A stretch of DNA of 64,000 bases, from positions 8,246,001-8,310,000 of the forward strand of contig CP075493.1 of NCBI GenBank assembly GCA_021613535.1, read 5' to 3'. The stretch comes from Adineta vaga. Lineage: Eukaryota > Rotifera. The notes under the pieces are model-generated. The model was not told where the DNA came from and searched no databases. It worked only from the letters and a program-made list of their open reading frames with translations. Below, in pieces: positions 12,403 to 24,343 of this stretch. The position numbers and the translations under genes are program-made. Within the stretch, counting starts at the first letter, position 1; every line of letters starts with the position of its first letter.

Positions 12403-12718
12403 ACACCATTGGAACTGTTCAAAAGTGTTCACTATATAGAGGTGGTGTATATTCTGCTGAGAGAGATAATTAGATGAATGAGAAAAAAGTCGAGAGACAA
12501 CTTCGTCTGAACAATAATGAGAAATGAGACTGATGCCTCTTATTCAGAACAAACGTTATAGTCAGAAAAAAATAGGTCAGACATACAAAATGTATGCGTA
12601 ACAGATAAGCAGAAAAATGAATATCTGTTCACATTAGAGAGGTTATAGTAGCTAAAGGGACTGAGAAAAGGTGTTCATGTTCAGAACCAAGAGGTGTTCA
12701 CTAGTAGAGGTTTTACTG
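12381..12718. mobile_element. 338-bp MITE with pogo/Tigger-like terminal inverted repeats
   Basis: The left end AGTAAAACCTCTCTAATGTG, running into GAACACC, is matched in reverse complement by the right end GGTGTTCAC...AGAGGTTTTACTG at 12693-12718. TA flanks both ends (12379-12380 and 12719-12720), as expected for a TA target-site duplication. Further copies of the end motif lie inside, at about 12425-12446 and 12626-12648. There is no coding capacity, so it is non-autonomous. The CAGTAAAACCTCT start is typical of Tc1/mariner-pogo relatives; the family label is inference. It supplies the stop region of the adjacent ADP-ribosyltransferase relic. Confidence 0.75.
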
Positions 12719-13764
12719 TATATATAAAGAAGAATATTTGTTTGTCCGTCTTTCTGTTCGCTATGCATTCAATCCCTGTTATAGCTAACGTCACGAAACT
12801 TTCCACGGTACTTTCTTAAGCGTAATAGAGAGTGGAGAGGAAGCTAGAGACGCTGTTCGAGGTTGAGAGAAGGTAGCTGCGCGAGATTTCACCCAGGTGG
12901 TAATGTGATAGCTAAGGTCATCAAACTGTTCGTAACAATTCCGTATGTATAGGGAAAAGTGGAGAATATTGGACGATGGAGGGTAGTTGAAATTTAATCT
13001 AATTTCGAGCAGCTCATTTGATCGATGTTTAGACTATCCATCTCTTATTATGATTTCACCCTAATCTAGTTGTGTTACACGGAAGTGAGGGCGATTGAAA
13101 ACTAAGATACTCATACCCACGCAATATCCGTTGAACTATAGTGTTTTGTGGGCGTGGGTGTACTCACGATAGATGAAACTTTAACCTAAAGTCTAAGGCT
13201 TTTTAGGTACGAGCTGAAGTTGAGATAGAGTTGGAGCGAGATCTGTACGAGAAGATTTTGCAGCGGAAACTGTTTGGAAACGGGTGAATTTGGGATGCTG
13301 CACGGTATAAGTTGTTCTTTCTTAGATATACGCGACGGGAAATGTTGTAGTATAAATGAAAAATTTCAAAGACAACCCTCAGTGCGTCTCCTGCCGTTTT
13401 TCGACATATAAAGTATTCACTCTAGAAAGATCTGAACTAACATCGGGTACCTCCTCTAGTTCTTTATCAACATTGCACACTAGAAAGTGCATTGTTATTC
13501 TCAAAATATTAAAATAGTTTCAAACGGTTTATAGAAATTGAGCGATCGTCCATGATAAAATTTATATTAGATAAGTGATAGATATCAAATGTTAATGTTT
13601 GTAGAATTTAAAAAAACGTATATAAGTCATTTCTTACACATCACCCATTTAGTGTATGTGTATGCGGAGGAGGAGCCATTCTTCTTCACCTTTGCTTCCC
13701 AGAAAATGATCAGTTGAATCCTTTATACTAATTCTACTACGGATGAAATTTAGACTTTTTAGAT
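12719..13764. other. Intergenic, no gene seen
   Basis: Spacer between the MITE and IAP copy 3. It is less AT-rich than the other gaps around 12830-13320, with purine-rich tracts, but has no coding frame. This may be old repeat sequence. The promoter of IAP copy 3 should be near the right end. Confidence 0.4.
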
Positions 13765-15789
13765 ATGAATAAAGACTTCTATTCTACTCCTGTAGTATAT
13801 GACTCCACTACTGGTCTGACAGAATATCCTTTTATGATGAACAATGAGCAGCAATCATTGAGTTTAACTTCGGTATCAAAAACAATTTTCGCAAGTCGTA
13901 TACTTTCAAAATGCGACTCACTATTGAAAAGTATTGAAACAATCAAGAAACTCACACAAAAATCAGGTGTACACTCTTCAATTGCAATGCAAGCAGCAGG
14001 ATTTCATTATATAAACATTGGAGACACGGTTCGTTGTGTTTCATGTGGATTGGAAGTATCTGATTGGACAGCTGACATGGCACCATTCACTATTCATAAA
14101 CAGCGAAGTCCAACGTGCACTTTCGTTTCTTCTATGATGCCTGACCAAAAAATCACTATTTCGTTACCGATTATGTCAACCATCGCAGATGATCAAAATC
14201 CAGCGAAGAGACAAAAGAAAGATTTCTCGCAAGAAATTTGTCAACCTCATCTTCTAACTGAAGTAAACCTATTACAACAAATACGAAAGAGAACATTTTC
14301 ACATTGGCCTCAAGGTGCATCTCCATCCAGTGCACAAATGATCGATGCAGGCTTCTTCAACTGTAATGTCGGTGATCGTGTGATGTGTTTGTATTGTAAT
14401 ATTATCTGTCAACAATGGACACGTCACACAGACGATCCATGTGAAGTTCATAAGACATTATCGCCCAAATGTCCATATGTGATTGCCAAGGAGAAACGTC
14501 GACAAGCAGCATCGATTCGTATAATGAATGATCAAGCTACGAGAGACAATATGGATGGTGTGATGAACAATGATCCATTTCGATGTAATGAGATAGTGTA
14601 TACAGCTGCATGTCATCCTGCTTATATCGAGATTCCACGTCGACATGCATCTTTCGAAAAGTGGACAAATGAAAATCAACCATCTGTAGATGATTTGGTC
14701 CGAGCAGGCTTTTTCTATACTGGTACAAACACAGTAGTGACATGTTTCTATTGCAATGGATCTCTGCAAAATTGGGGTGCAAATGATAATCCAATGATTG
14801 AACATGCTCGATGGTTTCCAAACTGTGCATATGCGAAACAGTTGTGCGGTGCCGAACTATATAAAAAAATACAAGAATCGAAAAAGGCTCAGCAAGGTTT
14901 GATATCATTTAGTATTTATTGATGGAAGGAAAAATTTGATTGTTCATTTTCGAATGTAGAGAAAGCCAAGGCAAACGATTCGAGTAGACACAATGGAAAC
15001 ACAACTGAGAGTGTAGGACGAGGACAGTTGGGTATACCAGACGAAAGCACGTTATCTAGATTTGTGGCAGCTCGACTTGATCTACCCGTTTCTCAGAAAC
15101 TGTTAGATCGAAATTTCAAAATGTCAGTTATCAAGCGTTGTTGGGAAGATCAGCTTCGATTAAAACGTAATATATAACATTATGCTTTTTTTTGGAAAAG
15201 AAAATTCACAGAATTATTATTTTTTTGTAATATAGATGATGATTATATTGATCTATGTGATCTATTCATGGCATGCCTGATTCTTCAAAAGCAAATTGAT
15301 TGTATTGGCGGAAAGAAAGAAAATATTATTGTTCCAAATATAGCAATAAAGAAGCTTCGTGAACGAGAACTAGCAGGTATTTATGACGCAAATAAATTGA
15401 GATAATAGTTCACGCTTTGTGCCATTGCAGAGATTGCTGCGCGTGAACAGGTGGTCGACACATCTTTGCAGACGAATACTTCTAATACAACAGATGTGGA
15501 TATGACAACATCATCTACTAGTAGTACTGGTGATGAGAATATTGAACAATCGACAACAAATATTCAAAGTGAAAAATGTAGCAAAACTCAGAATGCGACA
15601 GGAGCTGGAAACAAGCAGGCAGACAATGCTACACCATCCAATCCATGTGTGTTGTGCCTGGAAGAAGAGAGACGTCTGGCTTGTATGCCCTGCGGTCATC
15701 TGGCTACATGTGTTCCATGCGGTCATTCTCTTCGATCGTGTCCAATATGTCGTACTGCTATTGACGCCTTCGTTCGAATATATTTATAG
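13765..15789 (+). CDS. IAP copy 3 (BIR-BIR-BIR-UBA-RING)
   Basis: Predicted caspase/IBM-binding E3 ligase, 612 aa. Exons 13765-14896, 14960-15166, 15236-15376 and 15431-15789, all phase 1 junctions as in copies 1, 4 and 5. BIR1 is at about residues 67-120 (CVSC...H...C), BIR2 at 168-238 and BIR3 at 283-352. The UBA-like region is in exons 2-3. A long Ser/Thr/Asn linker precedes the RING (CVLC...PCGH...CPIC, tail FVRIYL). BIR2 and the second half of BIR3 are nearly identical in DNA to copy 2, although the flanking coding sequence is not, suggesting gene conversion. Retention of intron 1 would stop the protein after BIR3 at 14922, giving a RING-less form of 385 aa. Confidence 0.94.
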
Positions 15790-18207
15790 AACAGTACTGA
15801 TCTTCTTCATTCGCATCAGCTGAAGCTACTTATCGTAGTGAACTATCAAAATACTTTTTCATACATTGTACAACAATTTTATACCAGAATATTTTTTCAA
15901 CTTTTGAACGATTAAAACAGAGGAAAGCTTTTCCTATCGAATATTCAGATGAAGAGTTATGGATAAATATTTAGACATTTTACAATTCAGCTTTCGATGA
16001 CTTTGATTGTATTAGCAGCCAGTGTCAGTTAGACTTCTAAATTGTAGAGAATTCAGCACCAAATTGGCTTATCTCAGAAAAATTTCCGTAACTCTTTTGA
16101 TCTTTCGCCTACATGACAGAAAATCAATTACAAAAAACATTAAATAAAAAGCACTATTGTAGAGAAGGATATACATATAATGTATAGAATTCTCCAAATA
16201 AGAGTCGAAACATTATATGGCTATAGATAATTCTTTATGAGTTTCACAAACACTTCTATTACAATTTCTTAATTAGAGCTTTCATATTACTGTTTTAATT
16301 GCTGAAAAATTGAACAAATATTTCGTCAAAAGCTTTCGTAGTATTCACTAGTTTTCAATGAAATCCAAACGCTTTATAAAAGCGCATCACCAGTGGTTCG
16401 TCGAATACTATCATTAAACTATTTTTTTTTGGAAAATAATGCGTAATTCTGATTTGTTTTATATAAATAAAATTTAAAACGAAATATTATTGGTAATATA
16501 AAGACCATTGACAATGCTCAACGTTTTGAGATAAATGATAAATAATAAGACGCTATCCAATTTTAAAATTCTTGAATATTTTCCAGAAAATTGCAAATAC
16601 TACTTCTGTGATATACAGAGAGGACCTGATTTTCGAAATAATCCGAATTTCATTACGTATGTAACGTTACGTATCAAAGATGACAAGAGGCCACGTTTTC
16701 TTTGGCCTGGTATACAGGTTCGGTTGGGCTAGTTTATATCTTGTACCGATTCTGTTTGCATAGTAAAAGTGAGAAAAAACCACTACTCACAGGCTATGTA
16801 ACGAGTAGTTTTATATGCATCAAACGTTCATGGCTGAATCTACGAATAACATGAAATCAAATGTTTGACAGAACCAAAATATATTATGCAAATATAATCA
16901 ACGCTGAGCAAAAGCGTGTCCATTACAAAAGACTTTACTATAAAAAAGGACGACAAACGATATTATTTGCATTCTTCCACCGAAAAGAGATGTACTTACT
17001 ATTTGTTCTTTTACTGTTGAAACAAGCAAATTCTAATAACTGTCACTTACTTGTATGTGATAACATACTGTTATCAAAACATGATGCAGTCTTCTACGTT
17101 TTTTCAAATTATTTACTGAAAATAACTAATCTTTTGTCATATCAGACCATTAACTTTGTTCTATCCTGTAATAGTTCTCTACGCACATCTACACCCTTTC
17201 ATGTTTTCTCTTTGTAGATTCTGGTACAGGCATCTATCACTTTGTTTGCAAGCTGAGAAAGACTACGAAATACGGTGACTTTTCGCTTAAAAATCTTGAA
17301 TTCAAATAAAGCGTTTGTTACGCACGCTTCTATATTTCACTATAGATATTTATTATTGGTAACAGCTATCGTCAGATACAATGTGACTAAATCCACATTC
17401 TTAAGATAATGAAATTTGATAAATTATTCATTTATGGGAAAAAAAACATGACATTTTAATGACTCATTGTTGAAAAAATCATTGACTATGAAAAGCAAGG
17501 AAAGAAGAAAAAACCAAGCATGTGGCTACTGAGAAGTGTCGCAACAGGAAGACATGTTTGATTGTTGGTGTGACTCATGAAACATACTTATTTCACAGCT
17601 ATTATGCATATAAGAAAGTACTGAACATAACCGTGACAATTGATGCAGTATTTTCACAATAGATAGTGATGAATAATATTGGAAGATTATTTTATTATCA
17701 TAACATTGTAGAACAATTATTTCCAAAAAATCGATTTGCCGCTGACGACACGTTCTGTTATAGTTCCAGATTGCTTATTTAACAAATTGAAAATTACAAA
17801 TATGTTTGAGAACTAAATGTTGACACAACGTCAAAGGTAAGTATTTTTTAAAACAAACTGAATACTGAAGACAAAACAGTGTTGCTATCTATGATTTTTT
17901 CCTTTCTCAAAATGACAGATTTTTCATAATATCCAAAAATCCCTTCTATATTCATCAGACGATATTTCCCTGATGTAATACATACATATATATATGTATA
18001 TATAAATACGTATCATACTCGCATTACTACTATTGTTAAACATATTTATCATTAAAATTTCCGTTGTTTATATTTTACTTTCTCACTTGTTCGAAAGCTA
18101 TAATATTTTGAATACGACCCTATATACAATCTGAATTTTGTTGTTGTGGAATACAAGCATTTGTTGTGGTGTTTACCCAACTCTTAAACTATTTTTAGTA
18201 ATTAATC
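15790..18207. other. 2.4-kb intergenic spacer, no gene seen
   Basis: AT-rich. The longest open frame (118 codons at 16861-17217) shows no domain, has an odd composition and no splice context. A TA-rich palindromic run lies at about 17980-18010. No gene or RNA recognised. Confidence 0.45.
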
Positions 18208-20160
18208 ATGCCAACATTAACAGATTCACAATGCAACTCGGAAGATGTTTCAACAGCAGGAAAAACAACTTTAAAATTATTTGAATTATCCAAAAATTGT
18301 AACAAGTATCAACGCGTACGCGACATATGTCAAAAACTAAACCTCAAACAAGGTGTACACTCTTCTAGTGCAATGCAAGCAGCAGGATTTCTGTATACAA
18401 ACATTGGAGATACGGCTCGTTGTGATTCATGTGGATTGGAAGTATCTGGTTGGACAGCTGACATGGTACCATTCACTGTTCATAAACAACGAAATCCAAC
18501 ATGTGCATTTGTCTGTTCTATTCAATCATCCATTAAAATTGTACCAACACATATGTCCACTGCTCCTCAGTTAGCATCAGCAACAGTTGATGAAGAAAGA
18601 CCGTACAAACGACAAAAAACAGAGATAACAAAAACACTTGTTCAATCAAATGAGTTAGTGGAAGTGGAAAGTCTAAAAGAAATACGCAAATGCACATTTT
18701 CACATTGGCCTCAACATGCATCTCCATCCAGTGCACAAATGATCGACGCAGGTTTCTTCAACTGTAATGTTGGTGATCGAGTCATATGTATCTATTGCAA
18801 TCTTATCTGTCAACAATGGATACCTAACACAGATGATCCATGTGAAGTTCATAAGACACTATCACCGAAATGTCCATATGTTACTACAGTACTGATACGA
18901 CCGTCCATATCAATGGTACCCATAATAAATGAAAATGTAGATGGTAACACTACTGTTCCTGATGATTATATAACCCAGTTTGACCAAATTGTTACTTTAA
19001 GTGTATGTCATGCATCTTATAAAGAACTGCCCAAAAGATATGCATCATTCAGTACTTGGCCAAATGAACAGTTGCCAAATGTTGATGATTTAGTTAATGC
19101 TGGCTTTTTTTATACTGGCACAAAGACAATAGTGACATGTTTCTATTGCAATGGATCTCTGCAAAATTGGGGTGCAAACGACAATCCAATGATTGAACAT
19201 GCTCGATGGTTTCCAAATTGTGCATATGCGAAACAATTATGTGGCGCAAATTTATATAAAAAAATTCGAGCAACACAGCAACGTTTTAAAGGTATAATAC
19301 GTATTTTCCATTGATATATCATACATCATAGTCTTTCTTGATTTTAGAACGTAAAGAATCAAACAAATCAAGCAATCAGAATGAAAACTCAACAGATAAT
19401 TTGTGCGGACAAAAATCGAAGTCAATAGAAGATCGATCATTAGCTAGATTAGTAGCTGCTCGACTTGATTTACAGAGTTCACAAAACATGCTCAATCAAA
19501 ATTTTAGTTTAGCAGTTGTCAAACGTTGTTGGGAAGATCAACTTCGTTTAAAACGTTAGTTACGAAAGATGCTTGAATGAGATAGTATACATATAACCAT
19601 CCTCTTCTTCTTTCGATTTAGATGACGATTTTATTAGTGACACTGATCTATTCGTTGCTTGTAATATACTACAAAAACAAATTCAATATATTGATGGTAA
19701 AAAAAAGAATATTATTATTCCAAGTGTTGCACTACGAAAAATATTTGAAAGAAAACAGACAGGTAATTGATATCAATGAGTTATAAAATTCAATAATTAT
19801 ATGAATATTCCTTTAGAAAGCCTTGAGCACGAACAAACTTCGTCGAAATCGAAAATGGAAGTGACATCGACTATGCATAATGATGCGATGAGTGAATCAT
19901 CAGAATCGAACACGTTTGAAACGAATTCAGAGAATGTTGAAAATTCTACAAATAGAAAAGAAGATATAAAGTCAGATGATATCAGGAAGAAACTCACTGA
20001 TCAAAAATTTGATTCTTGTGTACTATGTTTAACTGAAGAGAAGTGCCTTGCTTTTATTCCTTGTGGGCACGTTGCTACATGTGTTCCGTGCGGTCATTCT
20101 CTTAAATCATGTCCTATATGTCGTACAACAACCAAAGCTTTTGTACGCGTATATCTTTGA
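18208..20160 (+). CDS. IAP copy 4 (BIR-BIR-BIR-UBA-RING)
   Basis: 591 aa from exons 18208-19291, 19348-19554, 19622-19762 and 19817-20160. The start ATG follows an AT-rich leader; MPTLTDSQCN opens a copy-specific N-terminus. BIR1 (CDSC...H...C), BIR2 and BIR3 have complete zinc ligands. The UBA-like segment LARLVAARLDL...RCWEDQLRLK and an acidic, Ser/Glu-rich linker precede the RING (CVLC...PCGH...CPIC, tail FVRVYL). In the RING the residue before IPCGH is Phe, where the other copies have Cys (LAF instead of LAC); this is not a zinc ligand in IAP RINGs. A 538-base block spanning BIR1, linker and BIR2 and a 184-base BIR3 block match copy 5. AATAAA is near 20196. Confidence 0.94.
18346..18883 (+). 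repeat. 538-base block shared with IAP copy 5
   Basis: By eye this coding stretch (BIR1 core, linker, BIR2) is base-for-base the same as 22751-23288. Translations in a second forward frame and on the reverse strand also match, so synonymous sites are conserved too. Sequence diverges sharply at both edges. This supports recent gene conversion or very recent partial duplication. Confidence 0.88.
19062..19245 (+). repeat. 184-base block shared with IAP copy 5 (BIR3)
   Basis: Matches 23428-23611 without a visible difference. It covers most of BIR3. The stretch between this block and the 538-base block is strongly divergent between copies 4 and 5, so two separate conversion tracts, or one later interrupted, are implied. 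Confidence 0.83.
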
Positions 20161-22627
20161 GACTATATTCGATGATTTGTCTTTTTTTCGTTTTTAATAA
20201 AACTTATTCAAATATGACGAAAGAATAATCTTATTTCTATTCTTGAAAAATTATCTTATTCAATAGAGTTTTAACCCTTTCCAGCCACCTACCAGAAGAT
20301 ATGGCGTGCACAAAATTCTACTTCTTTATATTGTTTGTCTTTTAGATGTGGAGGTTACCGAATTCCAATAATTTGCTATTAGTTTTAGTTCAGATTGTCC
20401 AACGAAAGCATACTTAATTCATCTGTCCACTTTTTACAGTCTTATAAGATATTGGATATATTCCAATAATACTCAAAAGCTTACCGAAATAACGCAAATA
20501 TCTCCTATTTTCTCTAGGGAAGTTCACCAATTTAGTGAGATTCTAACAAAATTTACAGCACATCATAGTATTCCTATTCAGACTATTATAAAATACAAGT
20601 AGTGTGGATCTAACGGATTCGCTCACCTTTTTCTATAATAAAGAAAGTACATCGTTGCATGATTGCTTAGAAAATTCAGCCCGAAGTTGTACGTTTGTTC
20701 CCGAATCAATATAGTCATACTCTTCACAATAGGTTTATAGACGAGTTCGAAGCTTGACGTTAAGGAGCAAGAGTGGTTTCAATGTAAGACAGAATACATT
20801 GTACCGTACAATATTGGAATTAATGCTTTATGTATGCATTTTATAGACTCATCGTAGCTATTTTTCAAATAATAAGATATATTTTTTTACACTTTCAAGT
20901 TTGCTTGGCAAGGTGCTATGAACGTTTATTTCAAATTCTGAAACAATTGCTTATGTTGGGAGTGTCGCATTCCATAGACAACTGCATATAGACATATAAT
21001 TAAGTATACTTAAGATGGAAATTAATGCTTAAATGTATTGAAGTTGTTTTGTGTATGTATAGGAAGCAAGCTCCTTCATATCTTTATATTCAACGAAGTT
21101 GCTTGTTTTTTTTCCAAGTAGTGGTTATACTGAGGATGAATCAACGAACCGTAGAATTGCATACACATGGTATGGTAGGTTGGATATGGATAAATATCTT
21201 TCATGCATGGCTTTTTCATGACACTGCACTACACAATTTGTCTTTCCTTTGCATTCCTTGCCCGATATAAGAAAAAAAACGAACGTACCATGTTTTCGAT
21301 TGCGACGAACTTGCATCACAACTGCGATCGCACTGTGACTCGTAATTGCCAAAAATCCCGACTTGATGTTCTCGGTTATTCCAGTCTTAGTCACCATATC
21401 GCAGAGTTACCAAAATCGATCAGCATAATTTTTTAAGTATATTTTTTTTCTAAATTATTTTCATTAATGAACGTGAAGCAGTTGGTGATGAGAAAAAATG
21501 GAGGCTGAAGTGTCACTAAAATGTGGATAGTTATGACTACATCCTGAAAAAAGAATCTTCTGAACTATACTCTAGGTATCACCCTCAAGAGGACGATATG
21601 ATTAGTTTTCGTTTTTCGACGCATATATTCTATTTGTAAAACTACGCTTGATAAAGGTTTATAGTCAACACGTTGAGGTAGTCAATCGCTAAAAAGAATT
21701 CCGAAATAAATGCTTTCCTTCGATGGAAGAATGTTTTGCTTTAATTTTAGAGCACATGTTCCAAAGTATATGTTATCATGAGCATTGTTAGCTGAAGTGG
21801 ATCTAAATTTGTTTTATACTGACTCAACATATATAGTATGCTAGTGATATTGTTTTGTATGTATAAGTCACCGGGTTTTTCGTAATTTTTTGGTCAAATT
21901 TATATCTATGCTTAAAATTGATAAATATAATTAAAGACGCTCGTTAATGAAAAATATAGCGTTTTCAATGCACTTCACGGCGTAGCTGGCTTAATACTAA
22001 CAGAAAACTACGCCAAAAAACTTACGCTTTTTAGATGACGCGTTACGCGTACAAGCCGATATACCAATTTTATTGTTTCCTTACCACGTTTTTACGCTCT
22101 GCGAACCAAAACATGCTGGTTGTAATTTTCCAACTTCACTAAAGCAATAATTGTGACAAAATACGATTCGTCATTTTCTACCAACCAACCAGTATTTAAG
22201 ATTGCGTCATCCAGTCATTATATATTAGTCGTAACAAAACTTCGAGCTTTTCCTTTTCAGTTATGCAGTTTCTAAAATGTACGATAGCATTATTCGATTG
22301 GAAGGGTATGACATCTTCGTAGCAGAGTTTATCGATTTTTTTCCACTACTAACTGTATTTAACAAACGTTTTTATCTATGTCCTATTTGTAATCACTAGC
22401 ACAGCGAAAGCAAGACGTTTTAGCATCGTTCACCCTTACTTTCAATGGCATACAACTTCGAACTGTATGAACGGTACCATTATTGATTTTCATTTGAAAT
22501 AGTTTATATTTCATATGATTATCAAGTTAATACAATGGGAAAAGAATGAATAGGAGTTAACATAGGATCAATTAAATATTCTCTACTTTTCACATAGATC
22601 TTTCTTGATAAAATACATAATCATATC
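20161..22627. other. 2.5-kb intergenic spacer, no gene seen
   Basis: Begins with the short 3' UTR of IAP copy 4 (AATAAA near 20196). Several short open frames occur around 21025-21436 on both strands but overlap each other and show no domain. No tRNA, repeat array or splice-flanked exon recognised. Confidence 0.45.
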
Positions 22628-24343
22628 ATGCAGAGCAGCGTAAATATACGTTCACCAAGTGTCGAGGAAGCGGTGAACAAGTATTCTCACAACATATCTC
22701 TTGTTGGAAAATTAAAAGAGATCCGCAGTCTGTTACAAAAAAAAGTCCTTAAACAAGGTGTACACTCTTCTAGTGCAATGCAAGCAGCAGGATTTCTGTA
22801 TACAAACATTGGAGATACGGCTCGTTGTGATTCATGTGGATTGGAAGTATCTGGTTGGACAGCTGACATGGTACCATTCACTGTTCATAAACAACGAAAT
22901 CCAACATGTGCATTTGTCTGTTCTATTCAATCATCCATTAAAATTGTACCAACACATATGTCCACTGCTCCTCAGTTAGCATCAGCAACAGTTGATGAAG
23001 AAAGACCGTACAAACGACAAAAAACAGAGATAACAAAAACACTTGTTCAATCAAATGAGTTAGTGGAAGTGGAAAGTCTAAAAGAAATACGCAAATGCAC
23101 ATTTTCACATTGGCCTCAACATGCATCTCCATCCAGTGCACAAATGATCGACGCAGGTTTCTTCAACTGTAATGTTGGTGATCGAGTCATATGTATCTAT
23201 TGCAATCTTATCTGTCAACAATGGATACCTAACACAGATGATCCATGTGAAGTTCATAAGACACTATCACCGAAATGTCCATATGTTATTAAGAGTTTAG
23301 AATGTCGTCAAATATCGTTGTCAAACAACAATCAAAAATCTCAAGTGGATTCGAAAGTTCACGTTGGAGCTCAGCATGACATCTATGCAAGTTCAAAAAG
23401 TCGTTTTGCTTCTTTTGTTACATGGCAAAATGAACAGTTGCCAAATGTTGATGATTTAGTTAATGCTGGCTTTTTTTATACTGGCACAAAGACAATAGTG
23501 ACATGTTTCTATTGCAATGGATCTCTGCAAAATTGGGGTGCAAACGACAATCCAATGATTGAACATGCTCGATGGTTTCCAAATTGTGCATATGCGAAAC
23601 AATTATGTGGCCCAAATTTATACAAAAAAATACAGGATGTTAGACGACGACTTGAGAGTATGTCGATTTGAAAAATAACTACATTGCATTTGTATTCTTT
23701 TCTTAAAGGAAAAACGCTCTGTACGAGCCCCAATTTTGAATGGAGAACAACGAATGATGCTGAAAATGGTGAAAGTTTTCAGCCACATGGTGATAATGTA
23801 TTATCAAAAATGGTCGATGCTCGTCTAGATCTGCCTATATCTCAAAGAATGCTAAGGAAAAACTATGCTTTATCTATCGTTCGGCGCTGTTGGGAAGATC
23901 AACTTTTATATAAAGGTAAAATGTAAAAATACGTTATCATATTGATGAGAACTATAACATATGTTATCTTTTATTGAAGGTGACGATTTTGTTAGTGAGG
24001 GTGATCTATTCATTGCTTGTACAATTCTAAACAAACAAATTCAATATATTAATGGTAAGAAAGAAAATATTATCATACCTAGTGAATACAAGAAAAAACT
24101 ACGAGAAAGTGAACAAACAGGTATTTAATAGAGATAATGATCTTATTCCTATATGAAAATACATTCTATCTAGTAAATGGTGTGCCACCATCTACTCTTT
24201 GCAATTTATGTCACGCAGACGAGAAACGACTAGCCTGTATGCCTTGTGGTCATTTTTATGCGTGTGTACCGTGTGGACAAAAACTGCGATCGTGTATGAT
24301 ATGCCATAAAGATATTGATGGTTTCTTACGCATTTATATCTAA
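22628..24343 (+). CDS. IAP copy 5 (BIR-BIR-BIR-UBA-RING), short linker
   Basis: 515 aa, the shortest copy. Exons 22628-23657, 23709-23915, 23980-24120 and 24174-24343. BIR1 and BIR2 are identical in DNA to copy 4 over 538 bases; BIR3 is identical over 184 bases. The BIR2-BIR3 linker is unrelated to that of copy 4. The UBA-like part is more diverged (VDARLDL, LLYKGDDF). The Ser/Thr-rich linker of 60-80 residues seen before the RING in other copies is almost absent: exon 4 starts with VNGVPPSTLCNLC. The RING keeps all eight ligands (CNLC, PCGH, AC, PC, SC, MIC) with tail FLRIYI. AATAAA is near 24440. It is intact, hence probably expressed, though its activity could differ. Confidence 0.92.
22751..23288 (+). 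repeat. 538-base block shared with IAP copy 4
   Basis: Partner of 18346-18883. The match ends exactly after the BIR2 PYV codons and starts at the KQGVHSS codons. An assembly artefact cannot be excluded from the sequence alone. Confidence 0.88.
23428..23611 (+). repeat. 184-base block shared with IAP copy 4 (BIR3)
   Basis: Partner of 19062-19245. The match breaks at LCG/PN versus LCG/AN, just after the last BIR3 zinc ligand. Confidence 0.83.

Noticed and set aside
16861-17217. Possible small gene of 118 codons in the spacer before IAP copy 4
   Set aside because: No domain, AT-driven composition, no splice or start context; consistent with chance.
21025-21436. Overlapping open frames on both strands before IAP copy 5
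   Set aside because: They overlap one another, lack any family features and have no neighbouring exons.
22628-24343. IAP copy 5 as a pseudogene because of its short last exon
   Set aside because: All exon phases join, there is no stop, and all BIR and RING zinc ligands are present.
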